Positions 6,901 through 7,986 of a stretch of 7,986 nt of DNA are shown piece after piece. The stretch spans positions 1 through 7,986 of the forward strand of contig JALTEE010000224.1 in the NCBI GenBank assembly GCA_027007865.1, in the 5' to 3' direction. The first letter of the stretch is position 1. The number at the start of each line of letters is the position of its first letter. The DNA comes from a bacterium (GTDB taxonomy: Bacteria; UBP14; UBA6098; B30-G16). The position numbers and the translations under genes were made by a program. The notes beneath the pieces are model-generated. The model saw only the letters and a program-made list of their open reading frames with translations. It was not told the DNA's origin and made no database searches.

Positions 6901-7971
6901 TGGCGGGTCAACATCGAATAGCGCATTATAATTTACTGTGATGTCGTGCCCGCAAGAATCGGCGATATACAGTTGTATCGTGTGTGTCCCCGATGTCCAG
7001 AACGCGGCAGTCGGCGAAAAGAATAATCTGTTGCCTTCGAGTGAAAGTTCCGGCGATGTTAGGTCATAAGGTGTGCCGTCTATCGTGAGAACTATGCTCG
7101 CAGAATCGATTTCGCAGCCGGGATGTTCTCTGCCCATCGCAAGCCAATAAACAGCGTTCAATGTGAGTTGCTTATTGTCGAAATCATCCCAGCAGACAGG
7201 CACTCCGCCAAATGTCAGCGGACCATTATGAAAGATATGCTCGCCGCCAAATGCAACAATTCTACCTCCGAGCGAAGAATCCGCTGCAATAACACATTCA
7301 TCACCATCCGCCAGAACGACTTGCTGACCAATAGAAGCGCTTATCGGCATCGGTTTATATGTGGATATTTTAAAAATTCCCTCCGCAAGCGAATGGGATG
7401 TAATATTTGTCAGCGTGTCGTAAATCGTAAGTCTCGGCGAAGAATAATTCATACCGACGAGGTTTAAAATTTGATTGTGAACATCGATTTCCGAAACATC
7501 GCCAGCAGGAGCGCGCACAATGGATAAAACACCTCCGCCAGACGAGAGAAATGCTCGAATCGAATCGATTTCTTCTGACGATAACATTCTATCAGGATAG
7601 CCATAGATTATGAAAATATCGTAGTTCGGCAGGATAGATGAAATATCGGTTGTCGGCGGAATTATATCTACAGCGAAACCGAGTGCAACAAGCGTATCCA
7701 CAAATCTTCCCCAATCGCTGGGAGAATATCCGCTCGGACTTTCACCGATTTCATCCGGCGGATTCAAAATCAAAATGCGAACGCCAGTTGAACCAGCAGG
7801 AACAACATTGAACAGAATTGTCTGGTCATCGCACGATATAGCGCCATCGTTTAGGGGAGGAATGATAGGATGAACCAGAATATTTTCAACATCTGCCCCT
7901 GCAAATTCAAAAACCACAAGCAATAAAATCGCAACTATAATTTTATATCTATAATTTGAATAAAATCCCAT
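3991..7971 (-). CDS. Giant secreted vWA/Ig-like protein with GATase-like N-terminus and T9SS/FlgD-type C-terminal domain
   Basis: A 1,326-residue extracellular or surface protein of unknown exact role, numbered from the ATG at 7971. Order: signal peptide 1-26 (basic start, IIVAILLLVVF core, AGA cleavage site); glutamine-amidotransferase-like fold about 38-278 (SSEEIDSIRAFLSSGGGVL, ending in LTLNAVYWLA) with no Cys at the expected nucleophile elbow; Ig-like module A1-B1 (288-453); a strand-rich link with NFAFYENG (492-499); von Willebrand A domain about 519-748 with MIDAS DFSTS (D527, S529, S531), a T625 candidate and T653-D654; a Cys-rich stretch 750-808; Ig-like modules A2-B2 (809-1007) and A3-B3 (1026-1218); and a C-terminal domain 1222-1326 with NPFTPNGDGINDYVQF and WNGRDKNGKPVPQGLY, as in T9SS/gliding-type or FlgD-like cargo ends. 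It has 38 cysteines. A TTG at 7977 is an alternative start, and the frame stays open to the window edge. It probably acts in adhesion or surface binding, and is first in the cluster within view. Confidence 0.85.
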   Translation of the reverse strand: MGFYSNYRYKIIVAILLLVVFEFAGADVENILVHPIIPPLNDGAISCDDQTILFNVVPAGSTGVRILILNPPDEIGESPSGYSPSDWGRFVDTLVALGFAVDIIPPTTDISSILPNYDIFIIYGYPDRMLSSEEIDSIRAFLSSGGGVLSIVRAPAGDVSEIDVHNQILNLVGMNYSSPRLTIYDTLTNITSHSLAEGIFKISTYKPMPISASIGQQVVLADGDECVIAADSSLGGRIVAFGGEHIFHNGPLTFGGVPVCWDDFDNKQLTLNAVYWLAMGREHPGCEIDSASIVLTIDGTPYDLTSPELSLEGNRLFFSPTAAFWTSGTHTIQLYIADSCGHDITVNYNALFDVDPPITNLLYPPTCELTSSGDSVKIFIRDYEAGLDSSASYIVVDDVDTFSLWETISSTGFAVLPFSGWFVGMHSVCVHAEDSPDFCPPNVLDTCFSIELTEDTLWVEIADNWVEGCTLVYTEVCVHSAHNYVKDLHLDNFAFYENGIQVVPPSLEILNSCSSESAMVDIVLLLDFSTSMNDEVHSFFGSIPSFVAALGAMNYRVSCWVFNGCPEEFNGVSLLARTDFSSSPCNYSATGPDWWADNITDFNCLFNAVVNDMYTWPSYMRGSGTEDQYGAIVRANEALDFRDGALKAFVLFTDERPIVDSAFCYPLYSWTEVGLDSIIAYCLANDIVAIPVTPVDGSFAYASGEDPSRAFYEGYPILGDSTGGKWFDLYMSDYDSLATQIAVAIQSIPCCYLFRYRESQFCDDFNHLAVDAFDAGINYGRGDTVYVPPCPGWAEFTFPDSCGGITTCARQWVNMDIIGGDEYFALNEDLLTFGVSGYGNFGLSNPELMLGGSGDSLTLEFQPSSDYENGDTICAMLVQAFDTLGCPIYGDTCCFVVDLQPPQFFEIFPPPDTVMETVNITASLMIYDSLAGVRWEGFDNDNFTVMINGETTDVAIYSDHPYMFIELPMLRNGDFVTICLDSIPDDPDYDYCPPNYGDTCWSFSVLLREGPVAEPILPYGVSACRDQEIWIAITDSDGVDSSTITAVFNGDTFRCNGNELRYENDTLFFTPPDNYWSDGETVFVQLLSADDIYGTALQNPISWTFYLDFSPPTAIMTTPEDSSYSLDEHQQIDIDISDNLAGILVDSSYIVVDDNVYSFSEVLSDLSADSLTGLIHFDPSYFGLRWFVGDTVAISAYLCDSPDLCGPNCAEYSWVFYLPPPFGCARMPNPFTPNGDGINDYVQFTFPGMIYKSGTIYIYDLHSVPVARIDVPIENTADSGGDFDAKVLSRWNGRDKNGKPVPQGLYLYVIEVDGEVVCKGTVTVAR
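3994..4308 (-). other. C-terminal T9SS/gliding-type or FlgD-like sorting domain
   Basis: Residues 1222-1326. NPFTPNGDGINDYVQFTFPG, GTIYIYDLHSVPVARI and WNGRDKNGKPVPQGLYLYVI are the three conserved blocks of the 'gliding motility-associated/type B' C-terminal domain and the related FlgD Ig-like fold. In Bacteroidota such ends direct export through the type IX system; whether they do so here is inference. Confidence 0.7.
4318..4896 (-). repeat. Ig-like two-part module, copy 3 (A3-B3) in the giant protein
   Basis: Residues 1026-1218. Part A carries GNELRYENDTLFFTP, then SDGETVFVQLLSADDIYG, and ends in LDFSPP. Part B carries IDISDNLAGI, SSYIVVDD, RWFVGDTVAIS and DSPDLCGPNCAEYSWVF. It is closest to copy 1, although the vWA domain and copy 2 separate them. 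Confidence 0.7.
4951..5547 (-). repeat. Ig-like two-part module, copy 2 (A2-B2) in the giant protein
   Basis: Residues 809-1007. Part A carries NPELMLGGSGDSLTLEFQP, then YENGDTICAMLVQAFDTLG, and ends in VVDLQPP. Part B carries LMIYDSLAGV and the cysteine motif DYDYCPPNYGDTCWSF. It lacks the SYIVVDD stretch shared by copies 1 and 3, so it is the most divergent copy. Confidence 0.6.
5728..6417 (-). other. von Willebrand factor A domain region of the giant protein
   Basis: Residues 519-748. It opens with the strand MVDIVLLLDF and the metal-ion-dependent adhesion site D-F-S-T-S (codons at 6379-6393). T625 in GSGTEDQYGAI and the strand-end FVLFTDE (T653, D654) could complete the site. All MIDAS classes of residue look present, so Mg/Mn-dependent ligand binding is plausible. 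It contains extra cysteines (C559, C565, C585, C604, C664, C682). Confidence 0.8.
6613..7110 (-). repeat. Ig-like two-part module, copy 1 (A1-B1) in the giant protein
   Basis: Protein-level repeat, residues 288-453. Part A (SPELSLEGNRLFFSP, then TSGTHTIQLYIADSCG) resembles SbsA/Big_5-type Ig-like domains and ends in DVDPP. Part B contains IFIRDYEAGLD, SYIVVDD, GWFVGMHSV and the cysteine motif DSPDFCPPNVLDTCF. The copies are diverged at DNA level, so this is an old duplication. Confidence 0.7.
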
Positions 7972-7977
7972 ATACAA

Positions 7978-7986
7978 AATATAGCA
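7978..7986 (-). promoter_or_regulatory. Possible extended -10 element just upstream of the giant gene
   Basis: The minus strand begins TGCTATATT at the window edge, matching an extended -10 pattern (TG-n-TATAAT, one mismatch in the hexamer). It is only six bases from the ATG at 7971, so a transcript starting there would be nearly leaderless. No Shine-Dalgarno is visible before this ATG. The -35 region lies outside the window and A+T-rich matches are common, so this is weak. Confidence 0.2.

Noticed and set aside
3991..7971. Defence or toxin system centred on the giant vWA protein (as in MoxR-vWA systems)
   Set aside because: The protein has a signal peptide, many cysteines and a secretion-type C-terminus, and no AAA ATPase or effector gene is adjacent. 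An extracellular role fits better.

Overview
The window (7,986 bp, moderate G+C, no rRNA, tRNA, CRISPR array or insertion sequence seen) looks like chromosomal sequence from a diderm bacterium. The evidence is a beta-barrel-type outer membrane protein and a very large secreted protein made of Ig-like modules. That protein ends in an 'NPFTPNGDGIND' domain like those carried by type IX secretion (T9SS) or FlgD-like cargo. This combination is typical of Bacteroidota/Fibrobacterota relatives and several uncultivated candidate phyla with similar secretomes. I cannot place it more exactly from this window alone.

Layout, left to right. Two genes run on the + strand: the 3' part of a UMF1/Atg22-like major facilitator transporter (its start lies left of the window), then a short YbjQ/UPF0145-type protein whose ATG overlaps the transporter stop codon. 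They converge on, and overlap by 10 bp, a four-gene minus-strand cluster that fills the rest. In transcription order (right to left) this is a 1,326-residue secreted von Willebrand A/Ig-like protein, a Maf nucleotide pyrophosphatase, a RodZ-like membrane protein with an N-terminal helix-turn-helix, and a small outer membrane beta-barrel candidate. Gaps between them are only 34, 25 and 23 bp, so co-transcription is likely. No stretch above 300 bp lacks a gene.

Working together: Maf and RodZ both belong to the cell-shape and division sphere (Maf house-cleaning or division role, RodZ as MreB partner), and the flanking genes encode envelope and surface proteins. The cluster therefore reads as a cell-envelope operon rather than a defence or mobile system.

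The least ordinary element is the giant protein. It has an N-terminal glutamine-amidotransferase-like fold without an apparent nucleophile, a central vWA domain with an intact MIDAS motif, three copies of a two-part Ig-like module (one before and two after the vWA), 38 cysteines, and the C-terminal sorting-type domain. Other points worth checking are the shortened YbjQ protein and the unclear Maf start codon (TTG versus an ATT with a well-placed Shine-Dalgarno).
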